Below are positions 12,864 to 21,645 of a DNA stretch of 64,000 bases, in pieces (the first letter of the stretch is position 1; each line of letters begins with the position of its first letter). Made by a program: the position numbers and the translations under genes. The notes under the pieces were generated by a model. It saw only the letters and a program-made list of their open reading frames with translations. It ran no database searches and had not been told where the DNA came from. Origin of the DNA: CAZZHG01 sp964653655 (lineage in GTDB: Bacteria > Bdellovibrionota > FAC87 > UBA2466); the NCBI GenBank assembly GCA_964653655.1, contig CAZZHG010000008.1:14201-78200 (forward strand). The letters are read 5' to 3'.

Positions 12864-13874
12864 CTATTTCCGGTTTTCAGTTTCCAGAGTCTCGATGTGG
12901 AGGCGCATACCCTGAAGGGTGATGCTTAGGTCCCATACGGGATCCATGTTCATGTCTCGCTCGTGAAACTGGATCGGAGGGGGGAGATCGTACCGTTCGT
13001 AAAGCAGATCCGCGAGTAACCGTATGGCGCGGCCATTTCCATCCAGAAAGGGATGAACCGTCATAAGATCCCGGCGCATGCGGCAAATGGCCACCACACG
13101 CTCTCTATCCGTTTTGGAAGCGGCGAGATCCAAATTCAACTGAGCGAAGATCTCGCTTACCGCCTTCTCCACTTCGGCCGGTGGAACGAAATGAACGTCG
13201 CCCGTGAATTGACCGGGGCGCCGTTCCCGAATAGTCGCCTCGTCGACTTTGAGATACGGATTCTTCCGGAAGGATTCGAGATCGGGACCGGCCATCCAGC
13301 GGCCCTGATCACTCTTTTGATCGCCATTGTGGACGAAAGAATCCAATGGATCGCTTCTGAATTTTCCCGCCAGCGAAGCCTGATCGACACCCGAGTAAAC
13401 CACGCGGTCCCGCAAGTTGACGTGGCTGAGCCTTTCGGCCGCCACTTCGGGAGAAATCTTGCCCTCGGCGAGATCCCGCTCCACCCGGCGTTTTTCATGG
13501 CCCACGAAGTAATGATCTTGAAGAGCGATCGTGTGGAGTGTCTTAAGAAGCTCGGGCCCTATCTCCGCCGTTTTCGCGACGGAACTTCCATATCGGGCGG
13601 CCATGGACCAGTTCGAGTAAACTTTCGGCCCGTACACTTCCAGCGCGTTGCCGCTGGCGTGAAGCCAGTCTTCCGTGTTCACTAGGCGGCGGGCTTCCAT
13701 CCCTAGGCTCAACTTCCAGTTGCGCCGGCGGGCAGATTGGTACCCTTTCTTGATGCTCGCAATCGCCTCGTCGATGTCGCCGACGGAGCGGGCACCGATC
13801 AGGCACCAATCCCACCTCGTGGGACCGGCGGCCGCCGCCATCGAAAGAGAAAGGAGTAGAAGGAAGCGAATCAT
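12864..13874 (-). CDS. Exported Fic-domain protein
   Basis: 336 residues with a signal peptide (MIRFLLLLSLSMAAAAG). The C-terminal Fic domain (about 200-310) has the flap region (RRPGQFTGDVHFVPP, 218-232) and a perfect active-site motif HPFLDGNGR (274-282), with catalytic H274 and the nucleotide-binding glycines. Fic enzymes transfer AMP or another phosphate-bearing group to target hydroxyls. I see no clear inhibitory (S/T)xxxE(G/N) motif in the N-terminal half. Export by the Sec pathway is unusual for this family. Its start overlaps the stop of the upstream exported protein gene (ATGA), so the two are translated as a pair. Confidence 0.88.
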   Translation of the reverse strand: MIRFLLLLSLSMAAAAGPTRWDWCLIGARSVGDIDEAIASIKKGYQSARRRNWKLSLGMEARRLVNTEDWLHASGNALEVYGPKVYSNWSMAARYGSSVAKTAEIGPELLKTLHTIALQDHYFVGHEKRRVERDLAEGKISPEVAAERLSHVNLRDRVVYSGVDQASLAGKFRSDPLDSFVHNGDQKSDQGRWMAGPDLESFRKNPYLKVDEATIRERRPGQFTGDVHFVPPAEVEKAVSEIFAQLNLDLAASKTDRERVVAICRMRRDLMTVHPFLDGNGRAIRLLADLLYERYDLPPPIQFHERDMNMDPVWDLSITLQGMRLHIETLETENRK

Positions 13875-14629
13875 CGCTTGCCCCGCACTTGCTCAAAGAG
13901 GGGCCCGCACGGATTCGCGGGCTCACCGAATACGTGACGGAATCTGTGGGGCAAGCGACGCCGGTCGAAATCGAGAAAGGCCTCGACGAACTTGACGACT
14001 TGCCGCCGGAATTTTCGGTCGTTGAAGACGGAGTCGGAGGAATCCTCGCGGCGGTACCCGCGGTAATGGAGCGAGTCCTTCGGATACTCGAAGTCTGGAT
14101 CCTTGAGATGTTTCAGCTCGGCTTCCAGCTCCGCCCGCGAAGCTTCCGGAGAAGCGCTGTAGGTCTCGACCGCCGCGGGATCGAGAATTATGTACTCGCT
14201 GAAGAGAAGCGTCTTTCCGCTTTCCGTGTAATGTTTGTGGAGGAGGATCTGGGCGTCGCCCAATTCGAAGGGCGTCTTCTCCCCTTTCGGCAATTTGCCG
14301 TAAGTCGCGACCTCTCTCATCCGCGCGTCGGCCTTCGGCTGGATTTTGACCAGCACCTCGCCTCCGTAGATCTCCGCTTCGGTGGTGGCCAGGCCCGTCA
14401 CCGGATGATCCCAGGCAAAGGTGGCCGGATGACCGATCAAATTGGGGTAGTGATCGGCGAGGAGCGTTCGGTAGTACAGCGTGTCCAGGGGATAGCCCGT
14501 GGTCCCTCGGTTCGCCGACGACACTCGGCTGAGCGAGCGCACCTTCGCCCAGTGGTAAAGGGCGGTCGGCACCTCGGCCGTCGCTGACGCGCCGACCCAA
14601 AGGCAGAGTAAAATTAGACAGATCCTCAC
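13871..14629 (-). CDS. Exported partner of the Fic protein, possibly ADP-ribosyltransferase-like
   Basis: 252 residues starting at GTG 14629. It has a signal peptide (about 1-18). The mature sequence has features faintly like ADP-ribosyltransferase folds: an early LYHWAKVRSLS strand, YGGEVLVKI, and LLFSEYIILDPAAVETY (about 140-157), whose glutamate could be catalytic. This resemblance is weak and I give it only as a possibility; the protein may instead be a specific inhibitor or chaperone. Its last four bases overlap the start of the Fic gene, so the products are probably made in fixed ratio and exported together. Confidence 0.65.
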   Translation of the reverse strand: MRICLILLCLWVGASATAEVPTALYHWAKVRSLSRVSSANRGTTGYPLDTLYYRTLLADHYPNLIGHPATFAWDHPVTGLATTEAEIYGGEVLVKIQPKADARMREVATYGKLPKGEKTPFELGDAQILLHKHYTESGKTLLFSEYIILDPAAVETYSASPEASRAELEAELKHLKDPDFEYPKDSLHYRGYRREDSSDSVFNDRKFRRQVVKFVEAFLDFDRRRLPHRFRHVFGEPANPCGPLFEQVRGKR

Positions 14630-14745
14630 GCTTACGTTTCGGCAGGAACGGCCCTGGCCGGGAGTAGGCGTTATGAGAACGAAATTCGCCTGAAATGCCG
14701 CCGCGATCCTTTCCCATGGCCCCGCTCCGGACTACGTTGGGGCCC

Positions 14746-15294
14746 GTGAAATCGCTACTTATTGCTTCGCTTTTGACGTGTCTGTCGGCTCACGCGGCCC
14801 TTGCTCCGAGGGAGGCCGCCAAGCTCAGTGCTTCGGAAACTTCCGCCCGATTGAGAAGCGGTCCGGGCCGCGTGCTGATAAGCCTCGGGCTTCACGAGAT
14901 CCGTAACACCGAACCTCAGAGCCTAATTCAGATGGATCTGCAGTATCCGGTGCTTTCGACTTTTTCGATCGCGCTGCAAGCGATGGCGCCCACGAAGCGC
15001 AAGGACTTGAGCTACTACGTCGGCGGCGCCCTTCACTGGTACCGGCGGCCGAACGCGGGCCTGTGGCTTCAGGCGGGCGCCGGCCAATTCAATTTCCGAA
15101 AGACTTCCGGCATCGCCGGTTACACCGGCATGCGCGCGATGGTCGGCTGGCGTTGGCGCCCGGTGGATCACACGGGAAGTTTCGGATTCGCGGTTGGTCC
15201 GGAGATGAACAAGGTGGCTGGGAAGTCGGTGTGGGGAGCGGCTTTGCGGTTCGACGTCGGAGCGGATTTCAGGCCGGAAAGTTTCTTCTTCTAG
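14746..15294 (+). CDS. Exported outer-membrane-type beta-barrel protein
   Basis: About 182 residues from a GTG at 14746 that begins a typical signal peptide (VKSLLIASLLTCLSAHA). In-frame ATGs at 14695 or 14716 would add an N-terminal extension that spoils the signal, but the start is uncertain because no good ribosome site exists. The mature protein alternates hydrophobic and polar residues (ISLGLHEIRN, IALQAMAP, YYVGGALHWY, WLQAGAGQF) and ends in a run of phenylalanines (ESFFF), like outer-membrane barrels. It is convergent with the protease gene. Confidence 0.62.
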   Translation: MKSLLIASLLTCLSAHAALAPREAAKLSASETSARLRSGPGRVLISLGLHEIRNTEPQSLIQMDLQYPVLSTFSIALQAMAPTKRKDLSYYVGGALHWYRRPNAGLWLQAGAGQFNFRKTSGIAGYTGMRAMVGWRWRPVDHTGSFGFAVGPEMNKVAGKSVWGAALRFDVGADFRPESFFF

Positions 15295-15297
15295 TAA

Positions 15298-15325
15298 CCC
15301 CTCCCCCGCTTTCACGAGGGAGGGG
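15298..15325. terminator. Hairpin between convergent genes
   Basis: CCCCTCCC (15298-15305) pairs with GGGAGGGG (15318-15325) around a 12-base loop. There is no T-run, so termination is plausible but weak, possibly for both converging genes. Confidence 0.4.
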
Positions 15326-15341
15326 CTCCAGAATACTTACA

Positions 15342-16670
15342 TTAGAATGGAAGCGGCAGAACGATGAGGTCCTGCTCGCCCTGGATCGCCCGCATGTCGG
15401 CATCCAGAATGTCCCACTTCGCCTGCGCGATGGCCGCAGTTAGCGGCATCGAGCGCGACAGGCGCGCGGCTTCAAGGGCACGAGCTTTGTTCACGATGCC
15501 CGAGGTAACGACCTTTCCTTTGAGGAAGGCCTTTACGTCGACGGTGCTCATCAGCACCTTCTTGACCTCGAGCGGGGAAAGCGCGGTGTTCTCGTCGACA
15601 ATGAGACCGGCGACGTTGGTGACGAACGGGGCAGCCATGCTGGTTCCGCTCATCTGAAGCCGCTTGTCGCCCGGAATCGTCGAGTCGATGGCAACGCCGG
15701 GGGCGGCCACTTCGACGAGGGTCGCGCCGTAGTTCGAGAAGGTGGCAAGCGAGGCCGTGCCGTTAGTCGCGGCTACGGTAATCACGTTGTCCGCCTTCAC
15801 GTTCGCGGGCGAGACCGGCATCGTATCGTTGTCCGAGCCGTCGTTACCGGCGGCGAACACGAACAAGGTCTTCGGAGCCGCGGCGACGAACGCCTTGCAC
15901 GATTTCACGACTTCGCTGATGAAGAACTTCGCGTACTCGATTTGATCGGCTTCCGACGGCTCCGCTCCGAGCAGCTGCGTGAGCAGCTGTTTCATGACGG
16001 GCTTCACGGCGGCGACGCTGGTTCCGAAAGAACCGTTCGCGACGCGGGCAAGCGTTGCTCCGGCGAAATGGCCGGTCGTCGTCAGCATCTCGCCTTGGCG
16101 CTGCGCCATCATCTGGAGGTACATTTTCGCGAGCGCATTGTCCGCCGCCCGATTGCCGTGGTGAGCGCGGTAGTGACCGACGAGCTCACGCACCGACTGT
16201 TCCGTCGGGATGAGCTTCATGCCGATGATCTTCGCGTCCGCCGCGTTTTTCGCGGAGATGCCCGACACGTGCGTGCCGTGCACGAAGTTACCGAACTTGC
16301 CGAGCTCTTTCAGGAAGGTCTGGTCGGCTTTCTTCTGCGCGTACCAGTCCTTGTCGGCTTGAGTCGCCGTTCCTTGGAGAATCTTGGCTTGGGTTTCGAA
16401 AATCTTGTAGCAGTCTTGAGAAAACGTACCCAGATACTTGTAGTCGATGATCTGGTTGTTGTTCTCCGCGAAGTTCCAACCGTTGGTGGCGCTCTTGTAC
16501 GTCTTGCCGCCGGCCACAACGTCCTGAGGACTCGCCGGGTTTTCCCAGATGTTGTGCTTCAGGTCCATGTGTTTGTAATCCACACCGCTGTCGATGACGG
16601 CGATGTTGGCGCCGATCGCGGCGACGCCCGAGAATAGGCACACCACGAAAGTGGCAAGCATGAGCTTCAT
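15342..16670 (-). CDS. Secreted subtilisin-like serine protease (S8) lacking a propeptide
   Basis: 442 residues. A signal peptide (1-21) runs straight into the catalytic domain: D27 (IAVIDSGVD), H131 (HGTHVSG), oxyanion N276 (AAGNDG) and S344 (SGTSMAAP). The whole catalytic set is intact. There is no room for the usual I9-type inhibitory propeptide between the signal and D27, so folding or inhibition must work differently. An insertion between D and H (about 45-125) and another after H are longer than in subtilisin. GGAGG precedes the ATG at 16670. Confidence 0.92.
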   Translation of the reverse strand: MKLMLATFVVCLFSGVAAIGANIAVIDSGVDYKHMDLKHNIWENPASPQDVVAGGKTYKSATNGWNFAENNNQIIDYKYLGTFSQDCYKIFETQAKILQGTATQADKDWYAQKKADQTFLKELGKFGNFVHGTHVSGISAKNAADAKIIGMKLIPTEQSVRELVGHYRAHHGNRAADNALAKMYLQMMAQRQGEMLTTTGHFAGATLARVANGSFGTSVAAVKPVMKQLLTQLLGAEPSEADQIEYAKFFISEVVKSCKAFVAAAPKTLFVFAAGNDGSDNDTMPVSPANVKADNVITVAATNGTASLATFSNYGATLVEVAAPGVAIDSTIPGDKRLQMSGTSMAAPFVTNVAGLIVDENTALSPLEVKKVLMSTVDVKAFLKGKVVTSGIVNKARALEAARLSRSMPLTAAIAQAKWDILDADMRAIQGEQDLIVLPLPF

Positions 16671-16869
16671 GTGATTCCTCCAAAGGGTTATGGAATCCGC
16701 GTACTACCTAAATTTTTTCCTGGGAAAACGAGAGCGTAAAGCCTGATTGATCTTCACACATTCTATACAGCGGCCGATCTCGGCACTAGGAGAGTCTTCC
16801 GGCGGATTAACTTTTTGTTTCGCCCCTTCTTTGTATGAGGGCGCGGCGCATTATCCAGGCTAGAGGCAA

Positions 16870-16900
16870 ATAAAAAGGCGGGCGGCTTTAGCCGCCCGCC
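16870..16900 (-). terminator. Intrinsic terminator of the metalloprotease gene
   Basis: On the minus strand GGCGGGCGGCT pairs with AGCCGCCCGCC (an 11-bp perfect stem, 16877-16900) and is followed by TTTTTATTT. It ends the 16916-19207 gene. The rest of 16671-16869 is the promoter region of the serine protease. Confidence 0.9.
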
Positions 16901-16915
16901 CTCTTCAAGTTTGAA

Positions 16916-19207
16916 TCACGGCCGGGGAATCGGCGCGGGCACCGGATCCTTCGGATAAATCCGGAGGTAGAAGCGCTTTTTGGCCTGCGGCTTCGTCGTC
17001 TGGCCGTTGTTGAAGACCTGGACGTAGGCGAAGTCGACGCAGCTGCCGTCGGGGCGGTTGATCTCGTCGCACTTGCCGAGCGCCGCGAGCGGAATCGTAA
17101 GCGTCTCCGCCTCCGAGCCGAGCGTGAACGTCAGAGGATTCTTATCCTCTTCGGTCCAGTGGATCGCGCCTTGGAGCGGGCCGTTCTTCAGTTCCACCTG
17201 CACGGTCACCGGATACTTGAACTTGTAGGCGGGGCTGCTCTTCAGATCGACCGTGAGCTTGTACTCGGCCTTTTCGGCCGGATCGAGCTTCAGGCGAATC
17301 GGATTATTGCGCGAGCCGGGACCGGTGGAGGTCACCTCGTCCGCGCCGTTTTTCAAGAGCATCGTTGCCGGCGTGCTCGTACCGAACACGAAGTTGCGGC
17401 CGTTGAGCGATTGCAAGATGAGGTTCTTCATCTCATTGGGGGCGCGCGTGCCCGCGCGTCCCAGCTCGTCGGCAAACAGCATGTGCTCGAACCAGCCCTG
17501 AGCGGTCAGCCCGGGGTGGTTACGCGTGAGGCGCATGGCTTCGAGCGTGAGGTCGGTGACCTTCACGAGACCGGGACGGCCGTACTTGGCCATCGCCGCG
17601 CGAAGCAGATCGTTCATCGCTCCGCCGTAAGCCTCTCCGTCGTCATGCACTTCGTTCGTCAGGTAGAAGCCCATGTTGTTGAAGATGCGAAGCTTCTCTT
17701 TTCCCTCGTAAGGGGCACCGCCGGAAACGTCGTTCAGGATGAGCTGAGCGATGAAATCCGCCATGCCTTCCGACAATCCGCCCGTGTCGGCGAGCTGAAT
17801 GTGATCGCCCATGAGGCGGTCCATCACGCCGTGGCCGAGCTCGTGCCAGATGGTGGAGTTGTCGCGAGCCATGTTCTGGCTCTTCGGAGAGTACGTCGTG
17901 AAGTTGATCGTATCGTCCGTGTAGAACGCGTTGTCGCGGTACGAGATGTCCGGATCGAAGAGAAACGCGTGAAACGGACGCGTCGACAAATCCGGATCGG
18001 TGAAGCCGTTTGCGCGAAGGGTCTCGAACATCTGGGTGATGGACCAGTACACCTGAATGTCGTCGAAACCGTCGTTGATGTAGGAAATCGCGTCGTGATC
18101 GGCAAGCCGGCGCGCCGGGCGCATGTAGGCGTCGTCGAGCGACGTGATAGGGCGACCGCGAAGTGCCGCCGAGGGAATCAGCTCTTCCGAAGTCGTTCCC
18201 GCCACCGGTTTCCAGAACGGCAGATAATGCCCGCTCGACTGCGGAGTGAACGCGAACGGCTTGAACTTCTGCAGAACGTCCGGATAAAGGCTGACCGTCG
18301 CGTAACGGCCTTCGAGAACAACGCCGTTGGCGAAGTTGTTTTCCGACGTCGGAATCTGATTGAAGAGGGCCGCGGCCTGAGTCTTCAGGTAGACCGGCGA
18401 CCAGTACCCCTTCTTACGGCCTTCCGCGGTGAGCCCGAGAAGCGGTTCGTACATGCTGTCGAGGTATTTCACCAGACGAAGCGGAGCGTACGGATCGTCG
18501 ACCGGGCGCCGAACCTGCGAGTGCAGGTAGCGGATTTCGGAATCGATGCGCTCGAGCTGCGTTCCCGTCGGCGATCCTTCCGGCTCCTCGTAGAACGGAT
18601 AGACGCGAACCGGAATGCTGATCTCGTCGGACTGGGGGAATTCCTGGTAGCTGGAACCCACCACGCGGCCCGTGGGGATCGCGAGCTTGATAGTGTACTT
18701 GCCGCGTTTCGCCTTCACGGTGACGACGCGGACGAAAGACTCTCCGTCGATTTCGTCTTTCCACTTAACGTCGTTCACGTGCGGATCATCGGAGTTGGCT
18801 TTCACGACCTTGTTGACCGCGCCGAGCGTGGTCTCGTTGGAAAGCGTCTGGCGCGAGGCCCAGCTAGCGACCGTCGTCTCGACGGCGGCGGGAACCTTGT
18901 CGATCCGCGCTTCGACCTGAATCGTCTGGCCGGTGGTCAGCGACTTCCAGATGCGGATGTTCTGGCCGCGGATGGGAACTCCGGCGGCGACTTGCTGAAG
19001 GGTGGTGAAGTGGCTGGTCGCGAGGTTGCGATCTTCCAGCGGCATGAAGTCGTTGAACCCGAGCTCGATGCCGGTCTTCGCTTTGATCACGTCGAGTACG
19101 TGGAGGAGTTCCGGGTCGGAATCCTCGGCGCCGGTCCAGCGGACCGACACGGGCGCGGCGAACAAAGTAGCTCCAACGAACAACGAAAGCAGAAAATAGG
19201 TTTTCAC
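16916..19207 (-). CDS. Secreted gluzincin zinc metalloprotease (M4/M36-like)
   Basis: About 763 residues from a GTG at 19207, chosen because GGGGGG lies five bases upstream and the signal peptide VKTYFLLSLFVGATLFA begins there. An N-terminal propeptide-like region runs to about 330. The catalytic part has HELGHG with a downstream GGLSEGMADF, giving the two histidines and the glutamate of a gluzincin zinc site. The C-terminal 140 residues look like a beta-sandwich (LKLDPAEKAEYKLTVDL onward) that may bind substrate or calcium. It is probably a secreted general protease; the exact MEROPS family is not certain. Confidence 0.85.
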   Translation of the reverse strand: MKTYFLLSLFVGATLFAAPVSVRWTGAEDSDPELLHVLDVIKAKTGIELGFNDFMPLEDRNLATSHFTTLQQVAAGVPIRGQNIRIWKSLTTGQTIQVEARIDKVPAAVETTVASWASRQTLSNETTLGAVNKVVKANSDDPHVNDVKWKDEIDGESFVRVVTVKAKRGKYTIKLAIPTGRVVGSSYQEFPQSDEISIPVRVYPFYEEPEGSPTGTQLERIDSEIRYLHSQVRRPVDDPYAPLRLVKYLDSMYEPLLGLTAEGRKKGYWSPVYLKTQAAALFNQIPTSENNFANGVVLEGRYATVSLYPDVLQKFKPFAFTPQSSGHYLPFWKPVAGTTSEELIPSAALRGRPITSLDDAYMRPARRLADHDAISYINDGFDDIQVYWSITQMFETLRANGFTDPDLSTRPFHAFLFDPDISYRDNAFYTDDTINFTTYSPKSQNMARDNSTIWHELGHGVMDRLMGDHIQLADTGGLSEGMADFIAQLILNDVSGGAPYEGKEKLRIFNNMGFYLTNEVHDDGEAYGGAMNDLLRAAMAKYGRPGLVKVTDLTLEAMRLTRNHPGLTAQGWFEHMLFADELGRAGTRAPNEMKNLILQSLNGRNFVFGTSTPATMLLKNGADEVTSTGPGSRNNPIRLKLDPAEKAEYKLTVDLKSSPAYKFKYPVTVQVELKNGPLQGAIHWTEEDKNPLTFTLGSEAETLTIPLAALGKCDEINRPDGSCVDFAYVQVFNNGQTTKPQAKKRFYLRIYPKDPVPAPIPRP

Positions 19208-19394
19208 TAATACCCCCCTAGAAGCCCTGGGTTTAGACCCCTTCACGACGCGAGGCAAACAAGCCCATCCGCCTCTTTAACATCCGTCCACGCCGCAAAA
19301 GGTGGTAGGCACCTTTTTCGGATCGGAAAGTGCTGTTATTACAGGATAAATACGGGCTCTTGTGCCGGACGGGGGAAAACGGCTAAAAGAGCGC

Positions 19395-20300
19395 ATGTCA
19401 CTTCGCGTCCAACAAAGCACCCGGGGCCGGATCGGCCACTTCGTTCCCAAGAAAGGCGACAGCCGCCTTTCCATCGGTCTCCAGCAGAATTTCCGCTGCT
19501 CCTCCATACGAGCGCGGGAGCTCATCGCTCTAGGCGCCATCTATAAGAAGGGACGCCGGGTCCTCGAAGACGTGGGCCTCACGCCGGGTGAGCACTTCAC
19601 GATTTATCTCGATCCGAAACGCTTTCCGGTTTCTTCCGTGGATTGGAAACAAGCTATCGTCGCTGACGAGCGCGATTACCTGGTGGCGAGAAAGCCGCCC
19701 GGACTTCCCGCCCACGCGACCATCGACAACATTCTCGACAACGTTTTGACCCAGTTGAGAAACCTCACGGGCCATGAGCTGCTCGTGACTCAGCGGCTAG
19801 ACCTTCCGGTCGGCGGCCTCATGGTGTTCGCGAAGAACCCCAAGTTTCAGCGCGAGTTCAACCGTCAGCTGGAAGAGAGATTCGTACAGAAGCGCTACCG
19901 CGCTCTCGTTCAGCAGCGCCCCCCCGAAGGCCGGCACACGCACTTCATGGAACCCACGGATCGCACGCCGAAAAAAGTCAGCACCGAGGAACAGCCGGGC
20001 TGGCACAAGTGCGAGCTATCGACTTCGGGAACGAAGGAGATTCCAGGGCCGGACGGCAAAATGCTTTTTGACGTCGAGATCGAGCTTCATACGGGGCGCA
20101 CGCATCAGATCCGCGCCCAGCTCGCCGCTCTGGGCAGCCCCATCCTGGGCGACCGTCAGTACGGATCGCAGATGCGTTACGTGCCGATGGGATCGGCCGG
20201 AAAAGCAATCGCCCTTTTCTCATCCAGCGTGGCATGGCCAACGCCGGACGGAAAAGGGCGAAGCTACAGTTCGGAACCGCCTTGGATCTCGGCTCAGTAA
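19395..20300 (+). CDS. RluA-family RNA pseudouridine synthase
   Basis: About 301 residues. An N-terminal RNA-binding region (SIRARELIALGAIYKKGRRV, about 38-57, S4-like) precedes the catalytic domain. The active-site loop is TQRLDLPVGGLMVFAKN, with the catalytic aspartate in RLD; the family consensus HRLDxxTSG is altered to QRLDLPVGG, but the aspartate is kept. The KRYRALV and GRTHQIRAQLAALG motifs typical of RluA enzymes follow. It isomerises uridine in rRNA or tRNA; the site is unknown. The start is uncertain, as an earlier in-frame ATG exists at 19362. Confidence 0.9.
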   Translation: MSLRVQQSTRGRIGHFVPKKGDSRLSIGLQQNFRCSSIRARELIALGAIYKKGRRVLEDVGLTPGEHFTIYLDPKRFPVSSVDWKQAIVADERDYLVARKPPGLPAHATIDNILDNVLTQLRNLTGHELLVTQRLDLPVGGLMVFAKNPKFQREFNRQLEERFVQKRYRALVQQRPPEGRHTHFMEPTDRTPKKVSTEEQPGWHKCELSTSGTKEIPGPDGKMLFDVEIELHTGRTHQIRAQLAALGSPILGDRQYGSQMRYVPMGSAGKAIALFSSSVAWPTPDGKGRSYSSEPPWISAQ

Positions 20301-20707
20301 ACGTCGGCGTATAGAGGAATACGTTTTTCGACTTCCCCTTTGGCGTTCACTTTAAGAAGGAACCCCGTCGCGCCGCCAAGTCCGGTCCGCTGGAGAACCA
20401 GCCGGAGCTCCGGGCTCAGCTCGTAGAGGGTCAGTCCGTCTTGGGCCGACAACTCCTTGGCGTCGTACTCATCGATGGGAAGAAACATACGGGTGCATCC
20501 GTTTGCCCTTCCATAGGCATCGACCGAACAACGGTTCGTATCTCTCTGAACGCCGACCTTGCCTGACTGCGGAAACGAAAGCCGGTAATTGACCGACTCT
20601 TCGATGAGATAACCGCTGGAGAACCCCGTGACACCCGCAAGGGCCGCCGCCTGAGCCACCACCGACACACTCACCAATAGAAGAGCCGCTAGGAACATCC
20701 GATTCAT
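20294..20707 (-). CDS. Secreted hypothetical protein
   Basis: 137 residues with a signal peptide (MNRMFLAALLLVSVSVVAQA). The mature part is beta-rich with two cysteines (NRCSVDAYGRANGCTRM) that probably form a disulfide. No family is recognised. GGGAGG precedes the ATG. The stop overlaps the convergent pseudouridine synthase stop by seven bases. Confidence 0.68.
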   Translation of the reverse strand: MNRMFLAALLLVSVSVVAQAAALAGVTGFSSGYLIEESVNYRLSFPQSGKVGVQRDTNRCSVDAYGRANGCTRMFLPIDEYDAKELSAQDGLTLYELSPELRLVLQRTGLGGATGFLLKVNAKGEVEKRIPLYADVY

Positions 20708-20850
20708 CAGTAACCTCCCAACTAGTAACTTTTTTCATTAAACGCCGATCCCCACGCGAGTCAAAGGCGGTGGGCAATGGCTCAGCTCGATTCCCTATTG
20801 ACGGGATGCGCCAAATTTGGTCACCTTGCGTCACAGGTTTTGGGAGGAAC

Positions 20851-21645
20851 ATGAAGCACCAAATTTCGGCTCTCTTTCTTTCGGCCATACTCTTGGGCTG
20901 TCAGCAGCAATCCGCTCCGACCGGGACCACCACCCTGAAGTTCGAGGACGGTAGCTCTCAGGAAGTTCCTTATGTAATTCAAGATGGTTACGCCATCACC
21001 GGCGGCGACATGATCATCGCCACGGAAGAGGAAATCGCCCACCAGCAGCACGCGGTTGCCTCCGGAAAAACGGCCATCTCCAACACCGGGTTCTTCGCCT
21101 GGGGCAAGTGGCCGGGTAAGAAGATTCCGTACGCCATCGACCCGGAGTTACCCAATCCGCAGCGGGTTCGAGATGCCGTTGCGCACTGGCAACAGAAGAC
21201 CAGCCTGAAATTCGTCGAGCGCACCACCCAGTTCAACTACGTTTACTTCACGACCGGTAAGGACAACTGCTCCTCCGCGCTCGGTAAGACTTTCGGCGCC
21301 CAGAAGATCCGCCTTAGCGACGGCTGCTGGTTCGATTCCGTAGTTCATGAGATCGGCCACGCCGTGGGACTGCTCCACGAGCAGGCCCGCTCGGACAGGG
21401 ACAAGTACATCACCATTCACTACGAGAATATGAGCTGGTTGGACGGCATCCAGTTTTGGAAGGGCGGATGGAACTCCTGGGACCACGGCGCCTTCGACTT
21501 CGAGTCGGTCATGCTGTACTCGCCCTACTCTTTCTCGAATAACGGCAAGCCGACCATCACGCGCAAGGACGGCAGCACCAACTGGTCTCGCGTGAACGGA
21601 CTGAGCGCCGGCGACATCGCCGCGATTGAGGAGCTCTACCGTTGA
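20851..21645 (+). CDS. Astacin-family (M12A) metalloprotease, lipoprotein, copy 1
   Basis: 264 residues with lipobox LLGC (C17), so it is anchored to a membrane. It has the full astacin zinc motif HEIGHAVGLLHEQARSDRD (H166, E167, H170, H176) and a Met-turn SVMLYSPYS with M221 and Y223 (leucine replaces the usual histidine of SxMHY). Residues 20-85 may be a short propeptide. The start at 20851 follows GGGAGGAAC. Its stop codon overlaps a TTG start of a paralogue (TTGA), so both are translated together. Confidence 0.92.
   Translation: MKHQISALFLSAILLGCQQQSAPTGTTTLKFEDGSSQEVPYVIQDGYAITGGDMIIATEEEIAHQQHAVASGKTAISNTGFFAWGKWPGKKIPYAIDPELPNPQRVRDAVAHWQQKTSLKFVERTTQFNYVYFTTGKDNCSSALGKTFGAQKIRLSDGCWFDSVVHEIGHAVGLLHEQARSDRDKYITIHYENMSWLDGIQFWKGGWNSWDHGAFDFESVMLYSPYSFSNNGKPTITRKDGSTNWSRVNGLSAGDIAAIEELYR

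Noticed and set aside
17159..19210. A long plus-strand frame over the metalloprotease gene
   Set aside because: Antisense shadow of the gluzincin gene; no recognisable protein, and the minus-strand gene has signal peptide and zinc motif.
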